The notes: a model not told the origin generated them from the letters alone. 8,971 bases of DNA from Chloroflexota bacterium (GCA_021813085.1 JAKAMA010000070.1:1-8971), one strand, 5' to 3'; shown: positions 1-6,839, numbered from the stretch's first letter. Translations and numbers: made by a program.

Positions 1-1
1 G

Positions 2-2551
2 CTGGCGGCGCGGCTCGTCTTCGAGCGCTTCCTGCACGTCGACCGCAAGGAGCCGCCGGACGTGGACCTGGACATCCCGGACGACCGGCGGGACGAAGTG
101 ATCCGCTACGTAGCGGAGAGGTACGGCGCCGACCACGTCGCGCAGATCATCACCTTCGGGACGATGGGCGCGAAGGCGGCGATCCGCGATGTCGGCCGCG
201 CGCTCGGCATGAACTACGGCGACGCCGACCGCGTCGCGCGGCTCGTGCCGAACGCGCTGCACATGACGCTCGACAAGGCGCTCGACGAGAGCCCGGAGCT
301 GGCGTCGGCATACGATCTCGACCCGCAGGTGAAACGCCTCGTCGATACGGCACAGCGGCTCGAGGGCGTGGCGCGGCACGCGAGCACGCACGCCGCCGGC
401 GTCGTCATCTCGCGCGAGCCGCTCGCGGAGCACGTGCCGCTGCAGCGCCCGACGCGCGGCGACGAGTCGTCGATCCCGACGACGCAGTACGCGATGGCGC
501 AGGTCGCCGAGATCGGCCTGCTGAAGATGGACTTCCTGGGGCTGGCGAACCTGACGATCCTGCGGCACGCGGTCGAGATCATCGAGCGCACGCGCGGCGT
601 CACGGTGGATTTGCAGGCGCTGCCCGACGGCGACGCCAAGACGTTCGAGATGCTGAGCCGCGGGGACACGTTCGGCGTCTTCCAGCTCGAGTCGCCCGGG
701 ATGCGGCGCTCGATCCAGGAGCTGCGGCCCGACAGCACGGCGGAGCTGATGGCGCTCGTGGCGCTCTACCGTCCGGGGCCGATGCAGCACATCGGCACCT
801 ACTGCCGGGCGAAACACGACCGCTCACTCGTGCAGTATCCGCACCCGGACCTCGCGGAAATCCTCGACGAGACGTACGGGGTGATCGTCTACCAGGACCA
901 GGTGCTGCTCGTGCTGCAGAAGATCGCCGGCTACTCGCTGAAGGACGCCGACGCGATCCGCAAGGCGATGTCGAAGAAGGTCACCGCGCTCATGCAGGCG
1001 GAGGGCGAGAAGTTCATCGAGGCGGCGACGAAGAACGGCTACACGCACGAGGAGGCGGAGGCGATCTTCACGCTGATCGAGCCGTTCGCCGGCTACGCCT
1101 TCAACAAGGCGCACTCCGCCTGCTACGGCACGATCGCGTATCAGACGGCGTGGCTGAAGGCGAACTACCCGCACGAGTACATGACGGCCGTGCTGGCGAG
1201 CGCGGGTACGCACGAGCGCATCGCACAGGCGGTCGCCGAGTGCATGCGGATCGAGATCGCGGTGCGGCCGCCGGATGTGAACCGCAGCGGTGTCAGCTTC
1301 GAGCTGGATACGAGCGGCGACGGACCGATCATCCGCTTCGGGTTGGCGACGGTCAAGAACGTCGGCTCCGCGGCCGCCGAGGGCATCGTGCAGGCGCGGG
1401 ACGAAGGGGGGCCGTTCGCGTCCATCGAGGACTTCATCAAGCGGGTGGACCTCCACGCCATCAACAAGCGGACGATCGAATCGCTGATCAAGGCGGGCGC
1501 GCTCGACTGCGTCGTCGCGGGGCCGGAGCGGCGCGGCACGCTGCTGCGCAACATCGACCGCATCGTCTCACTTGCGCAGCGCGAAGCGAAGTTGAAGGAG
1601 ACGGGGCAGGCGACGATGTTCGACATGTTCGGCGACAGCGTCGCGACGCCGCTGCCCGCGCTCGTGCTCGAAGAATCGCCGGCGTCGCGCGCCGAGATCC
1701 TGGCGTGGGAGAAGGAACTGCTGGGCGTGTACGTGTCGGAGCACCCGTTCTCCGCCGCCGCATCGGTGCTGGCGAAGCACACGTCAGCGCTCGTGAGCGA
1801 GATCACACAGGAGATGGACGGCCGCGAGGTGGTGATCGCCGGCATGGTCGGCGCCGTGCGTTCGCTCGCGACGAAGGCAGGAAAGCCGTTCGTCTCGGTC
1901 GGCATCGAGGACCTCTCCGGCACGGTCGAGGTGACGGTCTGGCCCGACGTCTATGAGGGCACGAGGGAGTACTGGCGCGCCGGCAACATCCTGCTCATGC
2001 TGGTGCGGGTGCGGGAACGCGGCGAGCGGCTCAACGTCGCGGTGCAGCACGTGTCCCTCGTGCAGGCGGCGGACGGCACGGTGAGCCACGAGCGCTTCGC
2101 GGTACCGGACTGGCTCACGAGCGCGGTGCGGGCGTCCGCGGGCGTCGGCGTCGTGGACGTGCGGCGCGAGGGCCCGGGCGCGATGGCGAACGGGCACGGG
2201 GGCGTCGACGACGCTGGCCAGCGACGCTCCGGCGCGAACGGTCATGCCGCAGCCGCCGACGCCGCACCACACGAGGCGCCAAGCACGCTCCGCTTCTTCC
2301 TGCACGAGTCCGATGACGGCGACGAGGACCGCAGACGGCTCGACGCGCTGATCGCGCTGATCGGCGCCTACCCCGGACGGGACCACATCCGGCTGTTCAT
2401 CCACGCCCGGGACGGCGACCGCATCGAGCTGTCGATGCCGGCCGGGCGCGCATGCGACGAGCTGCGGGAGGCCGGCATCGCGCTGCTGGCGCCGCAGGGT
2501 GGCGCAGAGCCGATGCTCGTGGCGCCAGCCGGTGGGAACAGCACGCGCTGA
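2..2551 (+). CDS. dnaE: DNA polymerase III alpha subunit (replicative polymerase), 5' end outside the window
   Basis: This is the catalytic subunit of the replicative DNA polymerase (C-family). The frame is open from base 2 with no start, so 849 C-terminal residues are visible. Roughly 385 residues (PHP domain and start of the palm) should lie upstream, by comparison with E. coli DnaE. Seen directly: the palm motif PDVDLD at visible residues 19-24, with the two metal-binding Asp at 20 and 22, and the third catalytic Asp at 177 in KMDFLG. The spacing of 157 is close to the 154 of E. coli D401-D555. Fingers motifs YRPGPM, YQDQV and FNKAHSACY follow. A helix-hairpin-helix segment is at about 473-503, and the clamp-binding pentapeptide QATMF at 536-540 (nt 1607-1621). 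An OB fold is at about 606-684. A Gly/Ala/Asp-rich linker containing ANGHG and ANGHA leads to a small C-terminal domain. It ends in TGA, 33 bp before the convergent nuclease gene. No frameshift is seen. Identification is secure. Confidence 0.97.
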   Translation: MAARLVFERFLHVDRKEPPDVDLDIPDDRRDEVIRYVAERYGADHVAQIITFGTMGAKAAIRDVGRALGMNYGDADRVARLVPNALHMTLDKALDESPELASAYDLDPQVKRLVDTAQRLEGVARHASTHAAGVVISREPLAEHVPLQRPTRGDESSIPTTQYAMAQVAEIGLLKMDFLGLANLTILRHAVEIIERTRGVTVDLQALPDGDAKTFEMLSRGDTFGVFQLESPGMRRSIQELRPDSTAELMALVALYRPGPMQHIGTYCRAKHDRSLVQYPHPDLAEILDETYGVIVYQDQVLLVLQKIAGYSLKDADAIRKAMSKKVTALMQAEGEKFIEAATKNGYTHEEAEAIFTLIEPFAGYAFNKAHSACYGTIAYQTAWLKANYPHEYMTAVLASAGTHERIAQAVAECMRIEIAVRPPDVNRSGVSFELDTSGDGPIIRFGLATVKNVGSAAAEGIVQARDEGGPFASIEDFIKRVDLHAINKRTIESLIKAGALDCVVAGPERRGTLLRNIDRIVSLAQREAKLKETGQATMFDMFGDSVATPLPALVLEESPASRAEILAWEKELLGVYVSEHPFSAAASVLAKHTSALVSEITQEMDGREVVIAGMVGAVRSLATKAGKPFVSVGIEDLSGTVEVTVWPDVYEGTREYWRAGNILLMLVRVRERGERLNVAVQHVSLVQAADGTVSHERFAVPDWLTSAVRASAGVGVVDVRREGPGAMANGHGGVDDAGQRRSGANGHAAAADAAPHEAPSTLRFFLHESDDGDEDRRRLDALIALIGAYPGRDHIRLFIHARDGDRIELSMPAGRACDELREAGIALLAPQGGAEPMLVAPAGGNSTR

Positions 2552-2584
2552 CGGCCGCTCAGCGTCCGCCCTCCTCCTGCACCG

Positions 2585-2980
2585 TCATTCCGTCAGCCCG
2601 AAGAACAGCCGCAGCCATGCCTCAAGGTCACGCAGTTCCACGGCGCGACCCGTGGAGAACAGGTACGACCGGATGTTCGCGCTGAAGCCATCGCCCTCGA
2701 ATACGACGAGCCCGGGGATGGGCCATGCGGAGATATCGGCGACCGTCGCGGGGATCTTCTCCTCGGCCGACCCCGGCACCCCCTGGAACTTGCACTCGAC
2801 GCCGATGCTCTTTCGCTGAACGGGGTCCGTGAGGACGACGTCGATCCTCCGCTCAGCGCCCCACAGCCGCCGGCCGACACGCACCCCGCGCCGCGCCTGC
2901 AAGCCCAGCGCGCTCGCGAGGCGCTCCACTGCGTCCTCCAACTCGCGCCCTGAGCGCGGCGCTTCAGACCCGCCCGGCAC
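2585..2980 (-). CDS. Small PD-(D/E)XK nuclease, candidate restriction endonuclease partner of the adjacent Dam-type methyltransferase
   Basis: A 131-residue protein (GTG start at 2980) with the hallmark of PD-(D/E)XK nucleases: Asp47 in RRIDVV, then after 14 residues Glu62-Cys63-Lys64 in GVECKF. Acidic residues in the first helix (E13, E15) could complete the metal site. A helix (about 11-27) precedes a basic strand region (R30-R38), and the rest has alternating strands and helices ending in an amphipathic helix. It has no signal peptide and no membrane segment. The GTG start is chosen because a strong Shine-Dalgarno GAAGGGG lies 5 nt upstream. An ATG at 3073 would add 31 residues that look like an out-of-frame reading of the methyltransferase tail. 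The gene overlaps the methyltransferase 3' end by 17 nt in the same direction, so the two are probably co-translated. Nuclease fold is inferred from the motif, and the restriction role from context. Specificity is not visible. Alternatives are a repair or orphan nuclease. Confidence 0.72.
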   Translation of the reverse strand: MPGGSEAPRSGRELEDAVERLASALGLQARRGVRVGRRLWGAERRIDVVLTDPVQRKSIGVECKFQGVPGSAEEKIPATVADISAWPIPGLVVFEGDGFSANIRSYLFSTGRAVELRDLEAWLRLFFGLTE

Positions 2981-3878
2981 GACGGCCCCTTCGTCGCGGG
3001 GCGGCGATCCCGTAGTTGCGCACGATGAGTTCGCTGACCTTGCCACGCCGCTCCGCCTTGCTGTTGATCGCACGGCCCGCCAGGACCTCTTCGATCACGA
3101 ATCCGGCGTACAGCTCCCGGATGAAGGGGGTGTCGGAGTTCGACAGCATCGCGTACGCGCCGCGGGCGTCGAGCTCGCGGAAGACGCGGGCCAGCCGACG
3201 CTGTTCGTCTTCGCCGAACCCATGTTCGCTGTACTGGGTGAAGGACGACGTGGCGGATCGCGGGTGGTATGGCGGGTCGAAGTACACCAGGTCGCCCGGC
3301 TTCACACGGGCGGGCACGTCTTCGAAGTCCAGTTGCCGCAGGGATGCCCGTCGCAACGCGGCCGCCACGGCGCGCAGATTTGCCGCGTCGCAGATCGCCG
3401 GCCGCACGTATCGCCCGAAGGGCACGTTGAACTCCCCTCGCGAATTCTCGCGGAAGAGGCCATTGTAGCACGTCTTGTTGAGGAAGATGATGCGGGCGGC
3501 CGCGCGTGGCAGATCGAGGTCCTCGTGCCGCCACTCGCGCACCTGATAGTAGAGATCGCGGTCGTTCGAGAACCCGGACAAGTGCGCGATCACCGCCTCA
3601 ACGTCATCGCGCACGGCACGGTATGCATCGATCAGCTTCCCGTTTGCATCGCTCAGCTCGGCTCCCGCGCGCAGCCTGCCCGCGCCATGCAAGGCGAAGT
3701 AGAGCGCGCCGCCGCCGACGAACGGCTCGAAGTAACGCCCGAACTCGGCAGGCAGGCGGCTGCACAGCTCGTCGAGCAACCGGCCCTTGCCACCCGCCCA
3801 CTTCAGGAATGGGCGAGCCTGGACCGGACGGCCCGTTGGGGCTTCACTCATGCGGCGTTCGCCGGCCAGAGCGATCAT
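2964..3878 (-). CDS. DNA adenine-N6 methyltransferase, Dam/D12 class
   Basis: A 304-residue alpha-class N6-adenine methyltransferase that should transfer a methyl group from S-adenosylmethionine to adenine in a short DNA site. Motifs in order: FLKWAGGKG at 24-32 (motif X, SAM contact), FEPFVGGGALYF at 50-61 (motif I), SDAN at 76-79, the target-contact region from NKTCYNGL to FNVPFGRY at 134-157, catalytic DPPY at 201-204 (motif IV), and a LSNSD segment downstream. Motifs X, I, the 134-157 stretch and DPPY closely resemble the Dam/DpnM/MboI group, so GATC is the most likely target, but this is inference. The ATG at 3878 is preferred over the ATG at 3851 because GAAGGA lies 6 nt upstream of it. 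Longer readings run antisense through the permease tail. Length is normal for the family (about 270-300). It lies 89 bp downstream of the ABC permease gene and overlaps the nuclease gene. Base composition resembles its neighbours, so transfer is not obvious. Confidence 0.93.
   Translation of the reverse strand: MIALAGERRMSEAPTGRPVQARPFLKWAGGKGRLLDELCSRLPAEFGRYFEPFVGGGALYFALHGAGRLRAGAELSDANGKLIDAYRAVRDDVEAVIAHLSGFSNDRDLYYQVREWRHEDLDLPRAAARIIFLNKTCYNGLFRENSRGEFNVPFGRYVRPAICDAANLRAVAAALRRASLRQLDFEDVPARVKPGDLVYFDPPYHPRSATSSFTQYSEHGFGEDEQRRLARVFRELDARGAYAMLSNSDTPFIRELYAGFVIEEVLAGRAINSKAERRGKVSELIVRNYGIAAPRRRGRRAGRV
2986..2992 (-). promoter_or_regulatory. Ribosome binding site deciding the nuclease start
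   Basis: On the minus strand GAAGGGG lies 5 nt upstream of the GTG at 2980. It sits inside the last codons of the methyltransferase gene. It is the reason for choosing the short 131-residue nuclease over the 162-residue reading that starts at 3073. Confidence 0.6.
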
Positions 3879-3884
3879 CGCGCA

Positions 3885-3890
3885 TCCTTC
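3885..3890 (-). promoter_or_regulatory. Ribosome binding site deciding the methyltransferase start
   Basis: On the minus strand GAAGGA lies 6 nt before the ATG at 3878. The next in-frame ATG (3851) has no comparable purine-rich site, so the longer start is preferred. Confidence 0.65.
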
Positions 3891-3905
3891 ACCAACTGGC
3901 GCAGT

Positions 3906-3971
3906 GTAGTCGCCGCGGCGCGCTGTAACTATCCCATCCGGGAGCGCGCTGGGCCGGGGCCTCGCGACTAC
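3906..3971. repeat. Inverted repeat and direct repeat upstream of the methyltransferase gene
   Basis: The gap between the ABC permease stop and the methyltransferase start holds an 8-bp inverted repeat, GTAGTCGC (3906-3913) and GCGACTAC (3964-3971). Inside it is an 8-bp direct repeat, GCGCGCTG at 3918-3925 and 3944-3951, spaced 26 bp. A weak minus-strand -10-like TACACT lies at the inner edge of the gap. The arms are short and 50 bp apart, so a terminator is unlikely. They could be operator half-sites or chance in GC-rich DNA. Confidence 0.3.
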
Positions 3972-4813
3972 CCTCCATGCAGTCGTGCGCCCCGGCGGAG
4001 CCTGAGCGCGCCCAACACATCGATGTCGCCGCCGCCGGTCGCGACGTCGCGGCGCTCGAAGGCGCGCAGTGCGAGCATGACGAACGTGGCCGCGACGCCG
4101 AGCAGCAGCACAACGTGCGGCCACGAGATGCCACGCACCAGCGGCAGGCCCGCGCCGTAGTAGTAGAACGGCGACGCGTACTTCAGGCTATCGAGTGACC
4201 GCACACCGTTCGCCAGCGTGTTCACGAAATATGCGGCCGTCACGACGCCGATCGCACCGCCCGCTGCGACACCCCGGCTCGGCGCCGTCGACCCCAGCCA
4301 CAGGGACAGCGCGAAGAACAGCAACGTGATCGGCAGCATGTTCGCCATCGCCATCGTGATCGCTCGCAGGGTGACGTTGATGTCGACGAATGGCACCGAA
4401 ACGAAGAAGCCGGCCGCGCCGACCGTGACCATCAGCGCGCTTCCCAGGCAGGTAGCGGCGACCTTCTGGACGAGGACATCGCGACGCGCGACAGGCTGGG
4501 ACAACAGCAGGTCGAGTGTCCCGCTCCCCTCCTCGCCGGCGATCGCACCCGTCCCCTGCATCACCGCGTACACGATGAGCAGAATCGGTGTCCAACTGAA
4601 GAACTCCGAGCTGAGGAATCCCGGTCCGGTCGCGATGCTCAGGTCGCTCCCGAGAAATGCCTGCAACGCCGGCGGCACCTGAAGGTTCTGGAGCGCGTCG
4701 CGGTACGCGGGCCAGATGAAGACGTCGAGCGCGCCGATGACCGCGAGCGCGATGCCGAAACCGACGATCTGCCACTTCTGATCGCGCAGCGACTTCGTGA
4801 ACACGCTAGCCAT
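3968..4813 (-). CDS. ABC-2 type transporter, permease subunit
   Basis: A 281-residue integral membrane protein, the membrane half of a type-2 ABC exporter. Six hydrophobic helices are visible at about 16-34, 73-92, 121-143, 151-174, 178-200 and 231-250. After helix 2 comes the cytosolic segment EEGSGTLDLLLSQPVARR (94-111), the characteristic ABC-2 element in a loop that contacts the ATPase (known for the family). A loop of about 40 residues between helices 1 and 2 (P35 to S73) is probably extracellular. The ATG at 4813 overlaps the ATPase stop by 8 nt, and GAGGAG lies 10 nt upstream within the ATPase gene, so coupled translation is likely. The substrate cannot be read from sequence. Drugs, lipids, antibiotics or glycans are exported by relatives. 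The C-terminus ends in a basic, Gly-rich tail. The subunit call is secure and the cargo unknown. Confidence 0.9.
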   Translation of the reverse strand: MASVFTKSLRDQKWQIVGFGIALAVIGALDVFIWPAYRDALQNLQVPPALQAFLGSDLSIATGPGFLSSEFFSWTPILLIVYAVMQGTGAIAGEEGSGTLDLLLSQPVARRDVLVQKVAATCLGSALMVTVGAAGFFVSVPFVDINVTLRAITMAMANMLPITLLFFALSLWLGSTAPSRGVAAGGAIGVVTAAYFVNTLANGVRSLDSLKYASPFYYYGAGLPLVRGISWPHVVLLLGVAATFVMLALRAFERRDVATGGGDIDVLGALRLRRGARLHGG

Positions 4814-5756
4814 GCGCAGACCGCTCCTCGTACAGCAGCGCGGGCGCTGCCGGCGTCTCCGTGTAGTAGGCGAGAAAGATATCCTCCAGGCTCGGCTGCT
4901 CGGTGCGCAGATCGAGCACGCGCTGCGTGGCGATCGCCTTCACCAGCGCATCGATGCCATCGTGTGCCTGCACGTGCACGGTGTTGCCGTCCACGCGGAC
5001 CACGCGCACACCGGGCAGGTCGAAGAGCCGCGGCGGCGGCGGCCCGCCGAAGGTCACTTCGACGACGTGCATCGAGCGCGCCTTGAGCCTGGCGACGTCC
5101 TCCACGGCGGCGATCTCGCCCTGGCGGATGATGGCGACGGACTGACACACGCGCTCGACCTCCGACAGCGCATGCGACGAGAGGAAGACGGAGCGCCCGT
5201 CGGCGACGGCTTCTTCGAGCAGCCGGCTCACCTCCTCCTGCACGAGCGGGTCGAGCCCGCTCGTCGGCTCGTCGAGCACAAGCAGCTCGGGCCGATGCAT
5301 CAGGGCCTGGATCAGGCCGAGTTTCTGGCGGTTGCCCTTGGACAGGACACGAATGCGGCGCGCCGGGTCCAGCGCCAGACGCTCGAGCAGCGCGGCGCGA
5401 AACGCCGGGTCGCGCCGCGCCGGCCGGAAGCTGTCGATGAAGTCGAGGAACTCGCCGGCGCGCATCGATTCGTACATGCGCAGGTCGCCGGGCACGTAGC
5501 CCACGCGGCGCCGCACCTCGATGCTCTGACGCTGGCAGTCGAAGCCGAGGACGCGGGCCGTGCCTGCCGTCGGGCGGATCAGGTCGAGGAGGATGCGGAT
5601 GGTCGTGGTCTTGCCGGCGCCGTTCGGGCCGAGGAAGCCGAAGATCCGCCCCGGCTCGACGCGGAGCTCGATGCCGGCGAGCGCGCGGGTACGGCCGTAG
5701 TCCTTCACGACCGAGCAGAGCTCGATCGCGGGCGGCTGGCGACCGGTCATTGCCAT
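4806..5756 (-). CDS. ABC-2 type transporter, ATP-binding subunit
   Basis: A 316-residue ATPase that powers the permease encoded just downstream. Visible motifs: Walker A GPNGAGKTT at 43-51, ABC signature variant LSKGNRQK at 138-145 in place of LSGGQ, Walker B LLVLDEP at 158-164 followed by the D-loop SGLD (166-169), and the H-loop His195 in SSHALSE. The residue normally Gln in the Q-loop is Gly90 in GYVPGD. A C-terminal extension of about 100 residues, including SLEDIFLAYY, is typical of drug-exporter ATPases of the DrrA/CcmA-like group. Start choice: ATGs at 5765, 5756 and 5750 are in frame and none has a Shine-Dalgarno. ATG 5756 is preferred because a candidate promoter puts the transcript start at about 5757. 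ATG 5750 remains possible. The gene is divergent from rpmH. Confidence 0.92.
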   Translation of the reverse strand: MAMTGRQPPAIELCSVVKDYGRTRALAGIELRVEPGRIFGFLGPNGAGKTTTIRILLDLIRPTAGTARVLGFDCQRQSIEVRRRVGYVPGDLRMYESMRAGEFLDFIDSFRPARRDPAFRAALLERLALDPARRIRVLSKGNRQKLGLIQALMHRPELLVLDEPTSGLDPLVQEEVSRLLEEAVADGRSVFLSSHALSEVERVCQSVAIIRQGEIAAVEDVARLKARSMHVVEVTFGGPPPPRLFDLPGVRVVRVDGNTVHVQAHDGIDALVKAIATQRVLDLRTEQPSLEDIFLAYYTETPAAPALLYEERSAHG

Positions 5757-5763
5757 CGGCCGC

Positions 5764-5794
5764 ATGATAGGCGATCGCGTGCGGCGGGCGTCAT
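5764..5794 (-). promoter_or_regulatory. Candidate promoter of the ABC exporter operon, giving a leaderless or near-leaderless mRNA
   Basis: Minus strand: -35-like ATGACG at 5794-5789 (4 of 6 to TTGACA), a 19-nt spacer, and -10 TATCAT at 5769-5764 (5 of 6 to TATAAT). Transcription would start near 5757, next to the ATG at 5756, and no Shine-Dalgarno precedes any candidate start. The long spacer lowers confidence. Confidence 0.4.
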
Positions 5795-5824
5795 GGCCGG
5801 AGCCCCGATATGGCGGGATCCCCA

Positions 5825-5859
5825 CCTCCCGCCTCTCACCTCTCACCTCCCTCCTCCCT
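5825..5859. repeat. Five tandem degenerate heptamers, CCTCYCN
   Basis: Five adjacent 7-bp units in phase: CCTCCCG (5825-5831), CCTCTCA (5832-5838), CCTCTCA (5839-5845), CCTCCCT (5846-5852), CCTCCCT (5853-5859). The plus strand is almost pure pyrimidine. The minus strand across the last two units reads AGGGAGGAGGGAGG, which fits a two-tetrad G-quadruplex pattern with single-base loops. It lies between the divergent ABC and rpmH promoters. A 6-bp inverted repeat, GGCGGG (5812-5817) with CCCGCC (5828-5833), overlaps its left end. Confidence 0.7.
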
Positions 5860-5926
5860 GGGCTATGGTGGGACACAGGCGGATCCACATACTCCACCGT
5901 ACGGCGTATGCGCGTTACCGTGCGGC

Positions 5927-5955
5927 TTGTCGCGGCGGCGGCGGTTCCATATACT
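5927..5955 (+). promoter_or_regulatory. Sigma-70-type promoter of the rpmH operon
   Basis: TTGTCG at 5927-5932 (4 of 6 to TTGACA), a 17-bp spacer, then TATACT at 5950-5955 (5 of 6 to TATAAT). It predicts a start near 5962 and a 5' leader of about 42 nt before rpmH. Spacing is ideal and it is the best promoter match noticed in this intergenic region, as expected for a ribosomal protein gene. Confidence 0.65.
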
Positions 5956-6003
5956 GGGCAGCGCTCGCGGAGTCGGGCGCATTCTTTGTGGTAAGGAGCC
6001 CCC

Positions 6004-6144
6004 GTGCCCAAACGTACGTATCAGCCGAAGCGCATCCCGCGGCGGCGGCGCCACGGCTTCCTGCATCGCATGGCGACGGCGGCCGGCCGCAGGGTGCTGC
6101 GGGCGCGGCGACTCAAGGGCCGCAAGCGGCTCGTCGTGGTCTAG
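6004..6144 (+). CDS. rpmH: Large ribosomal subunit protein bL34
   Basis: A 46-residue, strongly basic protein starting [11 protein letters not shown], with the family's RRRRHGF and RRLKGRKRL segments. Arg and Lys make up over a third of the residues. bL34 sits in the 50S subunit close to 23S rRNA. The start is GTG at 6004, with AAGGAG at 5993-5998 5 nt upstream. Length is normal (44-47 residues). It heads the plus-strand cluster and is followed after 22 bp by rnpA, the near-universal bacterial order. Its own promoter is at 5927-5955. It overlaps larger spurious open frames on both strands, so automated callers can miss it. Confidence 0.96.
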   Translation: MPKRTYQPKRIPRRRRHGFLHRMATAAGRRVLRARRLKGRKRLVVV

Positions 6145-6166
6145 GGGCGGCTGCGGGACGCCGGGC

Positions 6167-6547
6167 ATGCGCCGCGAGCAGCGGCTGCGCCGCCGGAAGG
6201 ACTTCGCCGCCGCCTACCGCCAGGGGAAGACGCAGGGCAACCGGCTCCTGGTGGTCCGGGTCAGGCCGAACGGCGGCGAGACCACCCGCTTCGGCTTTGT
6301 GGCCGGCAAGGTGGTCGGCGGCGCGGTTACGAGGAACCTGGTCAAGCGGCGGTTGCGGGCCGCCGCGCGGGCCCTCGCGACGAAGCCCGGGCTGGACATC
6401 GTCGTCGGCGCGCGCAAAGTCGCGGCGGTGGCGGAGTATCGAGCACTCGAACGCGCCCTCGCCGTGCTGCTGAAGCGCGCGGGCGTCCTCGCGGACGATG
6501 GTCCGGCAGTGCCGCCGGAGGGCCCGCCGGGGAAGGAGCATCATTGA
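6167..6547 (+). CDS. rnpA: RNase P protein component
   Basis: A 126-residue basic protein that binds the catalytic RNase P RNA and helps it remove 5' leaders from precursor tRNAs. Seen: [16 protein letters not shown] near the N-terminus, the [13 protein letters not shown] strand-helix region, then the family's RNR motif RNLVKRRLR at about 56-64, and a LDIVVGAR strand with a following helix. The final 20 residues are a Pro/Gly-rich tail beyond the usual domain end. ATG 6167 is chosen because upstream in-frame sequence overlaps rpmH and does not resemble the family. Its Shine-Dalgarno is weak, so translation may depend on rpmH. The stop overlaps the yidD start by 4 nt. Confidence 0.95.
   Translation: MRREQRLRRRKDFAAAYRQGKTQGNRLLVVRVRPNGGETTRFGFVAGKVVGGAVTRNLVKRRLRAAARALATKPGLDIVVGARKVAAVAEYRALERALAVLLKRAGVLADDGPAVPPEGPPGKEHH
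6533..6538 (+). promoter_or_regulatory. Ribosome binding site of yidD supporting a TTG start
   Basis: AAGGAG, preceded by GGGG, lies 5 nt before the TTG at 6544 inside the last codons of rnpA. The ATTGA overlap and this strong site support the rare TTG start and coupled translation. Confidence 0.65.
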
Positions 6548-6789
6548 AGCGCCCCGCACTCGCCCTGATCCGCTTCTACCAGCGCCAGATCTCACCCGGC
6601 AGGGCGCTGGCGTGCCGGTTCGCGCCCACGTGCTCTCAGTACGCGTACGAGGCGATCGACACGCGCGGCCTGCTCGTGGGCGGCGCGATGGCCGCCTGGC
6701 GGATCCTGCGCTGCAACCCGCTGAACGACGGCGGCTATGACCCCGTGCCGGGACGCCGGAGCCACCGGCGCCATGCATCCCACGGCTAG
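6544..6789 (+). CDS. yidD: Membrane protein insertion efficiency factor YidD
   Basis: An 81-residue protein of the YidD family (formerly DUF37), a small membrane-associated factor that assists YidC-dependent insertion. Family motifs: [12 protein letters not shown] near residues 8-19, [13 protein letters not shown] at about 26-38 and [14 protein letters not shown] at about 56-69, with the conserved Cys in each of the latter two. The N-terminal stretch is amphipathic, matching its peripheral membrane location. The start is TTG at 6544, overlapping the rnpA stop. Its TAG ends one base before the first parS site. Its place between rnpA and yidC is the standard one. Confidence 0.95.
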   Translation: MKRPALALIRFYQRQISPGRALACRFAPTCSQYAYEAIDTRGLLVGGAMAAWRILRCNPLNDGGYDPVPGRRSHRRHASHG

Positions 6790-6790
6790 A

Positions 6791-6806
6791 TGTTTCACGT
6801 GAAACA
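6791..6806. other. parS: parS centromere site 1 (ParB binding site)
   Basis: TGTTTCACGTGAAACA, a perfect 16-bp palindrome identical to the canonical bacterial chromosomal parS. ParB-CTP clamps load here and spread to organise the origin region for segregation with ParA and SMC (established for the family). It lies one base after the yidD stop, in the 50-bp gap before the propeller gene. A chance exact match in 9 kb is very unlikely. Confidence 0.95.
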
Positions 6807-6839
6807 CGGCCCTCTGCCGGCGCCGAGAGACAGGGATTG

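Noticed and set aside
2552..2584. A bidirectional terminator between the convergent dnaE and nuclease genes
   Set aside because: The 33-bp gap has no convincing stem-loop and no T-tract.
2981..3073. An upstream extension of the nuclease to the ATG at 3073
   Set aside because: The extra 31 residues are an out-of-frame reading of the conserved methyltransferase C-terminus, whereas the GTG at 2980 has a strong ribosome binding site.
2829..4160. A 443-residue plus-strand open frame opposite the methyltransferase and nuclease
   Set aside because: The minus-strand proteins carry clear family motifs (FLKWAGGKG, DPPY, ECK). The plus-strand translation has none.
5880..5889. Possible DnaA box (GGATCCACA, 7 of 9 to TTATCCACA) suggesting oriC before rpmH
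   Set aside because: A single imperfect match, with no cluster of boxes, no AT-rich unwinding element and no adjacent dnaA.
4797..6473. A 558-residue open frame on the plus strand crossing the ABC ATPase, the intergenic region and rpmH/rnpA
   Set aside because: It is antisense to a well-supported ATPase and out of frame with rpmH and rnpA. Its composition is Arg/His/Ala-rich as expected from GC-rich shadow frames, with no recognisable domain.
6807..6836. Hairpin CTCT...AGAG downstream of the first parS as a terminator
   Set aside because: Only four outer pairs form, the interior mismatches and no T-run follows.
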